A stretch of DNA of 64,000 nucleotides from Albidovulum sediminicola (GCF_025751575.1 NZ_JAOWLA010000013.1:1-64000); one strand, 5' to 3'. Shown: positions 43,512 to 54,254, counted from the first letter of the stretch. The notes: generated by a model not told the origin, from the sequence alone. Program-made: numbers and translations.

Positions 43512-45292
43512 TCCGCACGCCGCTCCGCCCGCTTGCCCGCATCCTGTCCGCCCGTGCCAAGGGCGAGAATCCCGACGAGATTGAGCGCGCCAACGTGCGC
43601 GAACGCCACGAGGCGATGCGCGACCGCGCCCGGGCGCGGGCCGAAGGGCGGCTCCTGCTTCTGGGCGCGGCCTTCTTCGCGGTCTACTGCGTGGTGGGCA
43701 TGCGCATGGGCGTACTCGCGACGACCGAGCCGGAAGAACCGCAGGCGGTGGCTTCGGGCGCCTCGATCCTCGCGCAGCGGGCCGATATCGTCGATCGGCG
43801 CGGGCGGGTGCTGGCCACCAACCTCGTGACCCATGCGCTTTACGCCCAACCGCAGATGATGGTCGATCCGGAGCGGGCCGCCAAGGGCTTGGCGATGATC
43901 TTCCCGGACCTGTCGGAGAAGGACCTGCTGAAGGACTTCACCGGCGCGCGCAAGTTCTTGTGGATCAAGAAGAAGATCTCACCCGAGCAGATGCAGCTTG
44001 TGCATGAGATCGGCGATCCCGGCCTGATGTTCGGCCCGCGCGAGATGCGGCTTTATCCCAACGGCGCGGTCGCGGCCCATGTCCTTGGCGGCGCGAGCTT
44101 CGGGCGCGAGGGCGTGGCCTCTGCCGAGGTGATCGGCACCGCCGGGGTGGAGCGCACCTTCGACGGCTGGCTGCGCGATCCGGCCAATGGCGGTGCGCCC
44201 TTGGAGCTGTCGCTCGATCTTACCGTGCAGTCCACGGTCGAGGAGGTGCTGGACGGCGGCATGAAGCTGATGAACGCCAAGGGCGCGACGGCGGTCCTGA
44301 TGAAGGTTGACAGCGGAGAGGTCATCGCGCTGGCCTCGCTGCCCGATTTCGATCCGAACGACCGGCCCGCGCCCCTGACCAAGGGTGACGCGGGCGACAG
44401 CCCGCTGTTCAACCGGGCGGTGCAGGGGGTCTATGAACTTGGCTCCACCTTCAAGATCTTCGCGGTGGGACAGGCGCTCGACATCGGGCTGGTGCGCCCG
44501 GATACGATGGTCGAAACCAAGGGCCCGATGGTTTGGGGCAAGTTCAAGATCCGTGACTTCCACAACTACGGCCCCGCGCTTTCGGTGCGCGACGTGATCG
44601 TGAAATCCTCCAACATCGGCACCGCGCATATTGCCCAACAACTCGGCGCCGCGCGCCAGCAGGATTTTCTGAAATCCCTAGGCTTCTTCGAACCGACGGC
44701 CGTCGAACTGGCCGAGGCGGCCTCCGCCCGTCCGATCGTGCCGAAGAAATGGCCCGAGATCACGACGATGACGGTGTCCTATGGCCATGGCCTCTCGGCG
44801 AGCCCCCTGCATCTTGCCGCCGCCTACGCGAGCATGGTGAACGGCGGCACGCGGGTAATACCGACGCTCCTGCGGGCCAAGGCGCCCAAGTCCGGGACGC
44901 GGATCGTGTCCGAGGCGACCTCCTCCGAGATCCGCGATTTCCTGCGCGCCGTGGTCAAGCGCGGCACCGCGACCTTCGCGGAGGTCCCGGGCTACGAGGT
45001 CGGGGGAAAGACCGGCACGGCCGACAAGCCGCTGCCGAACGGCGGCGGCTATTACAAGGACAAGGTGATCGCGACCTTCGCCTCTGTCTTCCCGGCGAAC
45101 GATCCGAAATATGTGCTGGTGGTGTCGCTTGACGAGCCGGTCGAAACCTCCGGCGCGGAACCCCGGCGCACTGCGGGCTGGACGGCGGTTCCGGTCGCGG
45201 CCGAGATCATCCGGCGCGTCGCACCGCTCATGGGGCTCAGACCCGAGGTTGAACCTTCCCCCGCGGGCGGAGTAACACTCGTCAGCAACTGA
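43508..45292 (+). CDS. ftsI: Peptidoglycan D,D-transpeptidase FtsI (PBP3)
   Basis: 594 residues, GTG start overlapping ftsL. One transmembrane helix (about 47-68), a PBP dimerisation domain, and a transpeptidase domain with ELGSTFKIF (SxxK), VKSSNIGT (SxN) and GGKTGTA (KTG). Septal cross-linking enzyme, inner membrane with periplasmic active site. Confidence 0.95.
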   Translation: MIRTPLRPLARILSARAKGENPDEIERANVRERHEAMRDRARARAEGRLLLLGAAFFAVYCVVGMRMGVLATTEPEEPQAVASGASILAQRADIVDRRGRVLATNLVTHALYAQPQMMVDPERAAKGLAMIFPDLSEKDLLKDFTGARKFLWIKKKISPEQMQLVHEIGDPGLMFGPREMRLYPNGAVAAHVLGGASFGREGVASAEVIGTAGVERTFDGWLRDPANGGAPLELSLDLTVQSTVEEVLDGGMKLMNAKGATAVLMKVDSGEVIALASLPDFDPNDRPAPLTKGDAGDSPLFNRAVQGVYELGSTFKIFAVGQALDIGLVRPDTMVETKGPMVWGKFKIRDFHNYGPALSVRDVIVKSSNIGTAHIAQQLGAARQQDFLKSLGFFEPTAVELAEAASARPIVPKKWPEITTMTVSYGHGLSASPLHLAAAYASMVNGGTRVIPTLLRAKAPKSGTRIVSEATSSEIRDFLRAVVKRGTATFAEVPGYEVGGKTGTADKPLPNGGGYYKDKVIATFASVFPANDPKYVLVVSLDEPVETSGAEPRRTAGWTAVPVAAEIIRRVAPLMGLRPEVEPSPAGGVTLVSN

Positions 45293-45315
45293 ACGGGGCG
45301 CGGGGGCCCAGCACG

Positions 45316-46797
45316 ATGACGAGCGCGACGAAATCGCTGACCGAACTGGGGCTGACGGCGCAGGGCGGACGCGAGGCGCGGGTGACGGGCCTTGCTGTCG
45401 ACAGCCGGCTGGTCAAGCCGGGGTTCCTTTTCGCCGCGCTGCCTGGCAGCCAGGTCCATGGCGGAGAGTTCATCCAATACGCCCTGCGCATGGGCGCGGC
45501 GGCGGTTCTGACCGACCGCAAGGGGGCGGAGATTGCTGCGGCCGAGCTTTCCGCCTCGAACGCGGCGGTCGTGCTGACGGAAGATCCAAGGCAGGCGCTG
45601 GCCTTCGCCGCGGCGCTCTGGTTCGGGCGTCAGCCCGAAACCGTGGTCGCAGTGACGGGCACCTCGGGCAAGACCTCGGTCGCGACCTTCACGCGGCAGA
45701 TCTGGCAGGCGCTGGGGCTTTCGGCGGCAAACCTCGGGACGATGGGGGTCCTGGGCGACTTCACCGCGCCGCTTGCGCATACGACGCCCGAGCCGATCAC
45801 GCTGCATCGCCTGCTGGCCGAGATGACGGATGCCGGTGTCACCCATGCGGCGATGGAGGCATCGTCCCACGGGCTCGACCAGGGGCGGCTTGACGGGGTG
45901 CGGCTGACGGCCGGGGCCTTCACCAACTTCAGCCAGGACCACCTGGATTACCACGCGAACTTCGAGGAGTATTTCGCCGCCAAGGCGGGGCTCTTCAACC
46001 GCGTGCTGCCTGACGACGCGACCGCCGTCATCAATATCGACGAGGCGCGCGGGCGCGAAATGGCCAGGATCGCGGGCGAACGCGGGCTTGACCTCACGAC
46101 GGTCGGGCGCGCGCCGGTCGCCGATCTGTGCATCACCTCGCAGCGGTTCGACGCAACCGGGCAGGACCTGCGCTTCACCTGGAAGGGGGTGCCGCATCTG
46201 GTGCGCCTGGCGCTGATCGGCGGTTTCCAGGCCGAGAACGTGCTGGCGGCGGCGGGGCTTGCCATCGCCGGGGGGGAGGAGCCGGAGGCGGTCTTCAAGA
46301 CGCTGCACGACCTGACAACCGTGCGCGGGCGGATGGAGCTGGCGGCCAAGCGCGACAATGGCGCGACGGTCTTCGTGGACTATTCGCACAAGCCCGGGGC
46401 GCTCGCCTCGGCGCTGCAATCGCTCAGGCCGCACGTTATGGGGCGGATCGTCTGCGTCTTCGGCGCGGGCGGGGATCGTGACCGGCTGAAGCGGCCGCTG
46501 ATGGGGCAGGCGGCGGCACAGTTCGCCGATGTGGTGATCGTGACCGACGACAACCCCCGCAGCGAGGACCCGGCGGCGATCCGCGCCGAGGTCCTGGCGG
46601 GTTGCCCCGAAGCGACCGAGGTCGGCGACCGGGCGGAGGCCATCCTGCGCGGCGTGGATGCGCTTCAGCCGGGCGATGCGCTTTTGATCGCGGGCAAGGG
46701 ACACGAGACGGGGCAGATCATCGGTAACGACATCTACCCCTTCGATGACGCGGAACAGGCAAGCGTGGCGGTGGCCGCGCTGGACGGGAAGATCTGA
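45316..46797 (+). CDS. murE: UDP-MurNAc-L-Ala-D-Glu:meso-DAP ligase MurE
   Basis: 493 residues, Mur ligase family. ATP site VTGTSGKTSVATF, NFSQDHLDYH, YSHKPGAL, and DNPRSEDPAAI, the motif that selects meso-diaminopimelate over lysine. Adds meso-DAP to the peptidoglycan precursor in the cytosol. 23 nt after ftsI; the stop overlaps the murF start. Confidence 0.95.
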   Translation: MTSATKSLTELGLTAQGGREARVTGLAVDSRLVKPGFLFAALPGSQVHGGEFIQYALRMGAAAVLTDRKGAEIAAAELSASNAAVVLTEDPRQALAFAAALWFGRQPETVVAVTGTSGKTSVATFTRQIWQALGLSAANLGTMGVLGDFTAPLAHTTPEPITLHRLLAEMTDAGVTHAAMEASSHGLDQGRLDGVRLTAGAFTNFSQDHLDYHANFEEYFAAKAGLFNRVLPDDATAVINIDEARGREMARIAGERGLDLTTVGRAPVADLCITSQRFDATGQDLRFTWKGVPHLVRLALIGGFQAENVLAAAGLAIAGGEEPEAVFKTLHDLTTVRGRMELAAKRDNGATVFVDYSHKPGALASALQSLRPHVMGRIVCVFGAGGDRDRLKRPLMGQAAAQFADVVIVTDDNPRSEDPAAIRAEVLAGCPEATEVGDRAEAILRGVDALQPGDALLIAGKGHETGQIIGNDIYPFDDAEQASVAVAALDGKI

Positions 46798-48242
46798 TGG
46801 AACCGCTCTGGACATCGGCAGAGGCCGAAGCCGCCACTGGCGGCCGCGCGACGCGGGCCTTCGTGGCCACGGGCGTTTCGATCGACACGCGGACGATCCA
46901 GCCGGGCGATCTGTTCGTCGCGCTGAAGGATATCCGTGACGGCCATGACTTCGTGGCGGATGCGCTCCGCAGGGGGGCGGCGGGGGCGCTGGTGTCGCGC
47001 CTGCCCGAGGGCTGTAGCGATGGCGATCCGTTGCTGATCGTCCCCGACGTTCTGGACGCGCTTGCGGCGCTGGGCCGCGCGGGCCGGGCGCGGGCACGGG
47101 CCCGCGTCGTTGCTGTAACCGGGTCGGTCGGCAAGACCTCCACCAAGGAGATGCTGCGTGCGGTGCTGACCGCGCAGGGCGCGGTCCACGCGGCCGAGGC
47201 CAGCTACAACAACCACTGGGGCGTGCCGCTGACGCTCGCGCGGCTGCCGCGTGCGGCCGATTTCGCCGTCATCGAGATCGGCATGAACCATCCCGGCGAG
47301 ATCGCGCCGCTTGCGCGCCTCGCGCGCCCGCATGTGGCGATGATCACCACCGTCGCGCCCGTGCATCTGGAGGCATTCGACGGGATCGAGGGCATCGCGC
47401 AGGAAAAGGCCGCGATCTTCGATGGGCTGGAACCGGACGGCATCGCGGTGATCCCCTCGGGCCTCTCGGTGACCCCGATCCTTGAGGCCGCGGCCCGGCG
47501 CGCGGCGCGTGTCCTGCGCTTTGGACCGGAGGCGGGCGATGACTGGCGGCTGGTTTCGGTCACGCTGTCGCAGGATGCGACCGTGGTGAAGGCCGAGTAT
47601 GACGGGCAGCCCATGCTTTTCAAGTTGCGGACGCCGGGACGGCACTTCGCGGCGAACGCGCTGGGCGTCCTGGCCGCGGCTTCGGCGCTGGGCGCCGATC
47701 CGGCGGTGGCGGCCTGCGACCTCGGCCTCTGGACCCCGCCCGAGGGGCGCGGGACGCGCGAGCGCATCTATCTGGATATCGTGGACCCGGCGCAGTCCTT
47801 CGATCTGATCGACGATGCCTTCAACGCCAATCCCGCCTCGATGGCGGCGGCCTTTGACGTGCTTGGCGCAACCGAGCCCCGCGACGGCGTGGGCCGCCGC
47901 CACGAGGGCCGGCGCATCGCCATCCTTGGCGACATGCTGGAACTGGGCCCGACGGAGGCGGCGCTGCACGCGGATCTGGCCACCCACCCGATGATCGCCC
48001 GCATCCATCTTGTTCATTGCGTGGGCCCGCGCATGCGCCACCTCTGGCAGGCGCTTCCCGAAGGCCGTCGCGGCGAATGGCACGAGACGGCCGCAGAGCT
48101 TTCCGGGCGGGTGCATCTGCTGGCCGACGCGGGCGACGTGGTGCTTGTGAAGGGCTCGAAAGGATCAAAAGTCAGCATGGTTGTTGACGGGCTGCGCAAA
48201 CTCAGGCAACCGGGCGCGGGCGAAACGCGGGGCACGGACTAG
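46797..48242 (+). CDS. murF: UDP-MurNAc-tripeptide:D-Ala-D-Ala ligase MurF
   Basis: 481 residues. ATP site VAVTGSVGKTSTKEML, NNHWGVPLTLARL, EIGMNHPGEI and DDAFNANPASM. Adds D-Ala-D-Ala to finish the UDP-MurNAc-pentapeptide. It starts on the murE stop codon (ATG overlapping TGA), and mraY begins on the next base after its own stop. Confidence 0.95.
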   Translation: MEPLWTSAEAEAATGGRATRAFVATGVSIDTRTIQPGDLFVALKDIRDGHDFVADALRRGAAGALVSRLPEGCSDGDPLLIVPDVLDALAALGRAGRARARARVVAVTGSVGKTSTKEMLRAVLTAQGAVHAAEASYNNHWGVPLTLARLPRAADFAVIEIGMNHPGEIAPLARLARPHVAMITTVAPVHLEAFDGIEGIAQEKAAIFDGLEPDGIAVIPSGLSVTPILEAAARRAARVLRFGPEAGDDWRLVSVTLSQDATVVKAEYDGQPMLFKLRTPGRHFAANALGVLAAASALGADPAVAACDLGLWTPPEGRGTRERIYLDIVDPAQSFDLIDDAFNANPASMAAAFDVLGATEPRDGVGRRHEGRRIAILGDMLELGPTEAALHADLATHPMIARIHLVHCVGPRMRHLWQALPEGRRGEWHETAAELSGRVHLLADAGDVVLVKGSKGSKVSMVVDGLRKLRQPGAGETRGTD

Positions 48243-49325
48243 ATGCTATACTGGCTTGAACGCTTCTCGGACGGGGGCGATCTCTTCAACCTCTTCCGCT
48301 ACATCACCTTCCGTGCGGGCGGGGCGTTCTTCACGGCGCTGCTTTTCGGGTTCATCTTCGGAAGACCGCTGATCAACCTTCTCCGGCGCAAGCAGAAGAA
48401 GGGGCAGCCGATCCGAAGCGACGGCCCCCAGGGCCATTTCGTCAAGGCCGGGACGCCGACGATGGGGGGCTTGCTGATCCTGTCGGCGATCCTGGTGGCA
48501 ACGCTTCTTTGGGCAAGGCTCGACAATGCCTATGTCTGGATCGTGCTGTTCGTGACCTACGCCTTCGGGCTGATCGGCTTTGCGGACGACTACGCCAAGG
48601 TGACGAAGCAGAACACCAAGGGGGTGTCCTCGCGCGTCCGTTTCGCGATCGGTCTGGTGATCGCCGCGCTGGCGGGGGCGGCGGCGGCCTGGGCCCATCC
48701 GGCCGACCTGGCCAACCAGCTGGCCGTGCCGGTTTTCAAGAACCTTCTGATCAACCTCGGGATTCTCTTCGTACCCTTCGCGATGATCGTGATCGTGGGG
48801 GCGGCGAACGCGGTCAACCTGACCGACGGGCTCGACGGGCTGGCGGTCATGCCGGTGATGATCGCGGCGGCCACGCTGGGGGTGATCGCCTATGCGGTGG
48901 GTCGCGTAGACTTCACCCAGTACCTTGAGGTCCACTACGTCCCCGGCACGGGCGAGATCCTGATCTTCTGCGCCGCGCTGATCGGGGGCGGGCTTGGCTT
49001 CCTGTGGTACAACGCGCCCCCTGCCGCAGTCTTCATGGGCGACACCGGATCGCTTGCACTGGGCGGGGCGCTGGGCGCCATCGCCGTCGTGACCAAGCAC
49101 GAGATCGTACTGGCCATCGTCGGCGGGCTTTTCGTGGTAGAGGCGCTGAGCGTCATCATCCAGGTCGCCTACTTCAAGCGCACCGGAAAGCGTGTGTTCC
49201 TGATGGCGCCGATCCACCACCACTTCGAAAAGAAGGGCTGGGCGGAGCCGCAGATCGTGATCCGCTTCTGGATCATCTCGCTCATCCTCGCGCTGATCGG
49301 GCTGGCGACGCTGAAACTGCGCTAG
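48243..49325 (+). CDS. mraY: Phospho-MurNAc-pentapeptide translocase MraY
   Basis: 360 residues, ten-helix membrane protein. [11 protein letters not shown], the catalytic [25 protein letters not shown] and [11 protein letters not shown] are the family hallmarks. It transfers phospho-MurNAc-pentapeptide to undecaprenyl phosphate, giving lipid I. Last gene of this cluster: murD does not follow. Confidence 0.96.
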   Translation: MLYWLERFSDGGDLFNLFRYITFRAGGAFFTALLFGFIFGRPLINLLRRKQKKGQPIRSDGPQGHFVKAGTPTMGGLLILSAILVATLLWARLDNAYVWIVLFVTYAFGLIGFADDYAKVTKQNTKGVSSRVRFAIGLVIAALAGAAAAWAHPADLANQLAVPVFKNLLINLGILFVPFAMIVIVGAANAVNLTDGLDGLAVMPVMIAAATLGVIAYAVGRVDFTQYLEVHYVPGTGEILIFCAALIGGGLGFLWYNAPPAAVFMGDTGSLALGGALGAIAVVTKHEIVLAIVGGLFVVEALSVIIQVAYFKRTGKRVFLMAPIHHHFEKKGWAEPQIVIRFWIISLILALIGLATLKLR

Positions 49326-49401
49326 GCGACGGTTTTCCGGCTGTTGCGCGCAGGCGCCGTGCGTCTATGATCGGGGCAACGAACCCTGGGGATGGCGGCT
49401 C

Positions 49402-50193
49402 TTGCACGTTCCAACTTCCTTTCCCACCGTCACCTCGGAAGAGGCGCTGGCCGATGCCATCGACGCCGTCGGTCGGCCTGAATTCGTGCCGGCGACCCTC
49501 GATTACCTGCGGCTGGCGGCGCCTTTCCACGGCTGCCTTGCGCTGATCTTCGAAAGCGGCAAGCGGCCGGTCCATGTCTATGACAACGTGCGCGCCGAAC
49601 GCCGGGCGGTGGTCATAGACCGTTACCTGGATGGCGCCTATCTGCTGGACCCGTTCCGGGAATACTTCCAAAGCAGCCGGGGCGACGCGGTCGCGCGGTT
49701 GCGCGACGTGGCCCCGGACCGCTTCCGCAACTCGACCTACTACCAGAGTTACTACAGCCACATCCGCCTGAAGGACGAAATCGGCATCTTCGTCGCCCTG
49801 GCCAGTGGCAAGACGCTGTTCTTCTCGATCGGCCCGATGGGGCCGGAGCGCGACTTCTCGGCCGCCGACGCGCGGGGGCTCCGGCGCGTGCTCCCGGTGC
49901 TTTCGGCGCTGTGCCGGCGCCATTTCGACCGCTACGACCCGGGTGAGACAGGATCGCTTGCCGTCAACATCGAGGAGGTCCTGACACAAGGACCGGGCGC
50001 CTGTCTCACGCCGCGCGAAAGCCAGATCGCAGGGCTGATCCTGAAGGGCCACTCGACCGAGGCGATCGCGCGGATGATCGGTATCTCCGGCGGCACGGTC
50101 AAACTCCACCGCAAGAACATCTACCGCAAGCTCGGCATTTCCTCTCAGGGCGAGCTTTTCAACCTTCTGCTGTCAGAGATGACCAAAGCCTGA
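49402..50193 (+). CDS. LuxR-family transcriptional regulator
   Basis: 263 residues from a TTG at 49402; no ATG or GTG lies early in the homologous part, and GGGG is a plausible RBS. The C-terminal GerE helix-turn-helix is clear: [19 protein letters not shown] with [18 protein letters not shown]. The N-terminal 180 residues look like a sensory domain ([17 protein letters not shown]) that I cannot assign; it does not show a typical acyl-homoserine-lactone pocket by eye. It lies 154 nt before potA on the same strand and may control it. Confidence 0.8.
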   Translation: MHVPTSFPTVTSEEALADAIDAVGRPEFVPATLDYLRLAAPFHGCLALIFESGKRPVHVYDNVRAERRAVVIDRYLDGAYLLDPFREYFQSSRGDAVARLRDVAPDRFRNSTYYQSYYSHIRLKDEIGIFVALASGKTLFFSIGPMGPERDFSAADARGLRRVLPVLSALCRRHFDRYDPGETGSLAVNIEEVLTQGPGACLTPRESQIAGLILKGHSTEAIARMIGISGGTVKLHRKNIYRKLGISSQGELFNLLLSEMTKA

Positions 50194-50224
50194 GCGGTGC
50201 CCGGTTTCGCGCGCCTCCCCCGGG

Positions 50225-50247
50225 AATATACCCCCAGAGGGATATTT
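50225..50247. promoter_or_regulatory. Inverted repeat upstream of potA
   Basis: AATATACCC followed a few bases later by GGGATATT forms an imperfect inverted repeat in the 154-nt gap between the LuxR gene and potA. It could be an operator for the neighbouring regulator. Similar CCCC-GGGATATTT phrases are frequent between genes in this bacterial group, so it may be only a common intergenic element. Confidence 0.35.
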
Positions 50248-50347
50248 ACACCTCCCGGCCTCCCCCTCACTCTCACCTCACGACGGGCCGCCTGACCATG
50301 CCGGGCAACAAAAGCCCGCGCAGGGACGGACAAACGGAGGACGGGAC

Positions 50348-51418
50348 TTGAGCTCGGACGACGCACTGATCGAAATCGTCGATGTCACCAAGGCCTTTGG
50401 CGCGGGGGAGCGACGGTTCCTGGCCCTTGGCGGTGTGAACGCAACCATCCGGAAGGGGGAGTTCTTCACTCTGCTCGGCCCCTCGGGATGCGGCAAGACC
50501 ACGCTTCTGCGGCTGATCGCCGGGTTCGAATTGCCCAGTTCGGGCGAGATCCGGCTGGACGGCCAGGAGATCGGGCATCTTCCGCCCTTCCGCCGTCCGG
50601 TGAACACGGTCTTCCAGAACTACGCGCTGTTTCCGCATATGACGGTGGCGCAGAACATCGCCTTCGGGCTGGAGATGCTGGGCAAGCCCAAGGCCGAAAT
50701 CGCGGCCACGGTCGAACGCATGCTGACGCTGGTGAAGATGACGGAGCTTGCCGGGCGCCGCACCGACCAGCTTTCGGGCGGGCAGCAGCAGCGCGTCGCG
50801 CTGGCCCGCGCGCTGGCCCCACAGCCCAAGCTTCTGCTTCTCGACGAACCGCTCTCGGCGCTCGACCTCAAGCTGCGTAAGGAGATGCAGGTTGAACTCA
50901 AGCGCATCCAGCACGAAACGGGGATCACCTTCATTTTCGTCACCCATGACCAGGAGGAGGCGCTGACGATGTCGGACCGCATCGCGGTCATGTCGCGCGG
51001 GCAGATCCTCCAGATCGGCACGCCGAGGGAGATTTACGCCCATCCGACGAACCGCTTCGTCGCCGATTTCATCGGCGAGACGAACTTCCTCCGGGCCGCA
51101 GTGAAGGGCGGCCGGGCGGTGCTGGGTCCGGGCGTCGAACTGCCGCTTGCCGCGGGCACGGCGGATGGCGAGGTGACGCTGGCGATCCGGCCCGAGCATA
51201 TCCGCCTTGTCCCGGAAGGGGCGGCGGGTGCGCTTTCCGCGACCGTAGGCGATGCCACCTATTTCGGCACCGACAGCCATGTACACCTGACCCTTGCGGA
51301 CGGCACCGGGATCGTCGCGCGTCAGCAGACCGACCCCGAGGGCACCCAGGGCCCGCAGGCGGGCGCCGTCCTCGGCGTCACCTTCCCGCCGAGCGCGGTC
51401 CAGGTGCTGGAGGACTGA
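50348..51418 (+). CDS. potA: Polyamine ABC transporter ATP-binding protein (PotA type)
   Basis: 356 residues, TTG start with GGAGG 7 nt upstream. Walker [14 protein letters not shown], signature [17 protein letters not shown], Walker [14 protein letters not shown]-loop [10 protein letters not shown], then a TOBE domain at the C-terminus. First gene of potABCD. The NTPase drives uptake of spermidine, putrescine or a similar amine. Confidence 0.88.
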   Translation: MSSDDALIEIVDVTKAFGAGERRFLALGGVNATIRKGEFFTLLGPSGCGKTTLLRLIAGFELPSSGEIRLDGQEIGHLPPFRRPVNTVFQNYALFPHMTVAQNIAFGLEMLGKPKAEIAATVERMLTLVKMTELAGRRTDQLSGGQQQRVALARALAPQPKLLLLDEPLSALDLKLRKEMQVELKRIQHETGITFIFVTHDQEEALTMSDRIAVMSRGQILQIGTPREIYAHPTNRFVADFIGETNFLRAAVKGGRAVLGPGVELPLAAGTADGEVTLAIRPEHIRLVPEGAAGALSATVGDATYFGTDSHVHLTLADGTGIVARQQTDPEGTQGPQAGAVLGVTFPPSAVQVLED

Positions 51419-51420
51419 GG

Positions 51421-52329
51421 ATGCAGGAGACCGAAGCCACACGCGAGGCGGCCCAGGTCCGGCGCAACTGGCTCCTGAGCCTGCCCGCGCTATGCCTGCT
51501 TGCCGCGGGCGCGATCGGCCCCTTGTTCATCATGCTCGTCTATTCGTTCCTCACGCCGGGGAAATATGGCAATGTCGAATGGATCTTCTCGCTCGACGCC
51601 TGGCGGGGCATCTTGTTCACGCGCGATATCTTCGACGACACGTTGAAGCTTGCGGACGCGCATCTGACGATCTTCTGGCGATCCGTCCGGCTTTCGTTCA
51701 TGACCACGGTCTTCACCTTCGTGGTGGGCTTCCCGACCGCCTGGTTCATCGCCACCCGGGCGCCGCGCTGGCGCGCGTTCTGGCTGTTCCTGATCACCAT
51801 TCCGTTCTGGACGAACCTGCTGATCCGGACCTTCGCGATCAACCAGATCATCCGTAACGAGGGGTTCCTGAACACGGCCCTGATCAAGATCGGCGTGATC
51901 TCCGAGCCGCTGAACCTGCTTTACACCGATCTGGCGGTGTTCGTGGGCATGACCTATGTCTACCTGCCCTTGATGGTGCTGCCGCTTTACGCCGCGATCG
52001 AGCGTTTCGACCACCGCCTGCTGGAAGCCGGCTACGACCTTTACGCAAGCCGCTTGGCCGTCCTGCGCCGGATCATCTTCCCAACCGTCAAGCCGGGGAT
52101 CATCGCCGGGTCCATCCTGGTCTTCATCCCCTCGCTCGGCGCCTATGTGACCCCGCGCATCCTTGGCGGGGGGCGCAACATGATGATCGGCAACTTCATC
52201 GACCTCCAGTTCGGGCAGGGGCGCAACTGGCCGCTGGGCGCGTCGCTTTCGGTCCTGCTGCTGGTGGTCGTAACGGCGGCGCTGCTGATCTACGTGCGCT
52301 TCGCAAACAGGGATGGCGGCCATGGCTAG
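51421..52329 (+). CDS. potB: Polyamine ABC transporter permease (PotB type)
   Basis: 302 residues, about six transmembrane helices, permease with the EAA-type loop EAGYDLYASRLAVLRRIIFP. FWTNLLIRTFAINQIIRNEG is typical for PotB. 2 nt after potA. Forms the channel with the next gene, which it overlaps by 8 nt. Confidence 0.88.
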   Translation: MQETEATREAAQVRRNWLLSLPALCLLAAGAIGPLFIMLVYSFLTPGKYGNVEWIFSLDAWRGILFTRDIFDDTLKLADAHLTIFWRSVRLSFMTTVFTFVVGFPTAWFIATRAPRWRAFWLFLITIPFWTNLLIRTFAINQIIRNEGFLNTALIKIGVISEPLNLLYTDLAVFVGMTYVYLPLMVLPLYAAIERFDHRLLEAGYDLYASRLAVLRRIIFPTVKPGIIAGSILVFIPSLGAYVTPRILGGGRNMMIGNFIDLQFGQGRNWPLGASLSVLLLVVVTAALLIYVRFANRDGGHG

Positions 52330-53125
52330 CAGAACCTTCGTCGCAGCCCGGCTGCCCGGCTTTTCCACCATTGCGATCGCCGTCTTCATCGCGCTCTACC
52401 TGCCGATCGCGATGCTGATGATCTACTCGTTCAACGCGGGCGACTCGATCGCGATCTGGGACGGGTTCTCCTTCCAGTGGTATGAGCGCGCTTGGGAAAA
52501 CGACAAGGTCAAGGAGGTCACGATCCGCTCCCTGATCATCGCGGCCTCCGCGGCCTCGATCTCGACCGTGGCGGCGACGATGGCGGCGCTGGCCACCACG
52601 CGCAAGAAGCCCTTCCGGGGGCAGACGGGCATCTACGTCGCGATCAACCAGCCCCTGATGGTGCCCGAGATCGTGACCGCCGTGGCGCTTCTGATCTTCT
52701 TCGCCTCCGTCAAGGTCGCGACGGGCTACCAGGGCCTGGGCTACCTGATCCTCGCGCATTCGGCCTTCTGCGTCCCCTTCGCCTATCTGCCGATCCGCGC
52801 GCGGCTTGAAGGGATGAACCTGACGCTGGAAACCGCCGCCGCCGATCTTTACGCCACGCCCTGGCGCACGTTCAGATATGTCACGCTGCCCATTCTCGCC
52901 CCCGGCATCGTCGCCGGGATGATGCTGGCCTTCGTCACCTCGCTCGACGACGTGGTGATCACGCTGTTTGTCAAATCGGCCGGCCAAGATACGCTTCCGA
53001 CCTACCTTCTCGCCCAGATTCGGCGACAGGTGACGGGAGAGGTGAATGCCATTTCCACGGTCCTGCTGGCACTCACTGTCATACTGCTCACGACCTTCTT
53101 CCTGCTGACGCGGAAGAGATCGTAG
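52322..53125 (+). CDS. potC: Polyamine ABC transporter permease (PotC type)
   Basis: 267 residues from the ATG at 52322 (an ATG at 52313 is also possible). Six transmembrane helices and the EAA loop ETAAADLYATPWRTFRYVTLP. SLDDVVITLFVKSAG is a PotC-like element. Partner of PotB; inner membrane. Confidence 0.88.
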   Translation: MASRTFVAARLPGFSTIAIAVFIALYLPIAMLMIYSFNAGDSIAIWDGFSFQWYERAWENDKVKEVTIRSLIIAASAASISTVAATMAALATTRKKPFRGQTGIYVAINQPLMVPEIVTAVALLIFFASVKVATGYQGLGYLILAHSAFCVPFAYLPIRARLEGMNLTLETAAADLYATPWRTFRYVTLPILAPGIVAGMMLAFVTSLDDVVITLFVKSAGQDTLPTYLLAQIRRQVTGEVNAISTVLLALTVILLTTFFLLTRKRS

Positions 53126-53150
53126 TGGGACCGCAAACAGGGAGTTAAGA

Positions 53151-54176
53151 ATGAAGAAACACCTTACCGCCATCGCGATGCTGCTGGGCTCTTCGGGTAT
53201 GGCCATGGCAGAGGGCGAGCTGCAGCTCTTCAACTGGGGCGACTACACCAACCCGGAGCTGATCAAGAAGTTCGAGGAAGAAACCGGGATCAAGGTCACG
53301 ATCACCGATTACGACAGCAACGACGCGGCGCTGGCCAAGATCGAGGCTGGCGGCCACGGCTTCGACCTCGTCGTGCCCTCCGCCAACTATGTCCAGATCT
53401 ACGTCGAAAAGGGTCTGGTTCAGGAACTCGACCTCTCCAAGCTGTCCAACCACGGCAACATCGCGCCGCAGTGGATGGAGTCCTCCTACGATCCGGGCCG
53501 CAAGTTCTCGGTTCCCTGGCAATGGGGTTCGACCGGCGTGGCGGTGAACAAGTCCGCCTATTCGGGCGACATCAACACCTCGGCCATCTTCATGGACCCG
53601 CCGGAAGAGCTTGTCGGCAAGGTCAACGTCACGCCCGAGATGAACGACGTGCTGTCGCTCGCGATCATGTATGAGGGGGGCGAGCCCTGCACCGAGGATA
53701 CCGAGGTGCTGAAGAAGGTCCGCGACGCCCTGCTGGAAGCCAAGCCGAAATGGCAGTCGATGGACTACGGCATGACCGAGAAGATGGCGGCCAACGACGT
53801 CATGGCCTCGGTCTACTGGAACGGTGCGATCTTCCGCGCGCGGCTTCAGAACCCCGACGTCGTCTACGGCTACCCGAAGGAAGGCTATCCGCTGTGGATG
53901 GACCAGGTGATGCTGCTGTCGGACGCCAACAACATTGAGGAAGCCTACAAGTTCCTCGACTTCATCATGGTGCCTGAGAACGCGGCGCTGGTCTCGGCCT
54001 TCGCGCGCTACGCGAACGGGATCAGCGGATCGGAAGCCTTCATGCCCGAAGACATGAAGGATGCCCCGGAAATCAACGTGCCCGAGGAATTCGCGGCCGC
54101 CGGGCATTTCCTGCCGACCTGTTCGCCGAAGGCGCAGGAATACTACACGGCCATCTGGACCGAACTGCAAAAGTAA
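53151..54176 (+). CDS. potD: Polyamine-binding periplasmic protein (PotD/PotF type)
   Basis: 341 residues. Signal peptide ends near MAMAEG (about residue 21). The mature start LQLFNWGDYTNPELIKKFEEETGIKV is typical of PotD/PotF proteins, as is YDSNDAALAKIEAGGHGFDLV. It delivers the amine to PotBC. The exact substrate (spermidine, putrescine or other) cannot be told. Tandem hairpins follow the gene. Confidence 0.88.
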   Translation: MKKHLTAIAMLLGSSGMAMAEGELQLFNWGDYTNPELIKKFEEETGIKVTITDYDSNDAALAKIEAGGHGFDLVVPSANYVQIYVEKGLVQELDLSKLSNHGNIAPQWMESSYDPGRKFSVPWQWGSTGVAVNKSAYSGDINTSAIFMDPPEELVGKVNVTPEMNDVLSLAIMYEGGEPCTEDTEVLKKVRDALLEAKPKWQSMDYGMTEKMAANDVMASVYWNGAIFRARLQNPDVVYGYPKEGYPLWMDQVMLLSDANNIEEAYKFLDFIMVPENAALVSAFARYANGISGSEAFMPEDMKDAPEINVPEEFAAAGHFLPTCSPKAQEYYTAIWTELQK

Positions 54177-54181
54177 CGGGC

Positions 54182-54230
54182 CGGGCCGGAATCGGCCCGA
54201 TCTGCCGGGGGGGCGGTGCCGCCCCCCGGG
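54182..54230 (+). terminator. Tandem hairpins after potD
   Basis: A 7-bp stem with GAAT loop (54182-54199) is followed by a second, very GC-rich stem (about 54205-54230). Neither has a T-run, so termination would be weak or factor-dependent. They end the potABCD unit and lie before the serine hydrolase start. Confidence 0.45.
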
Positions 54231-54254
54231 TCCCCCCGCGACCGGAGCCGTGTC

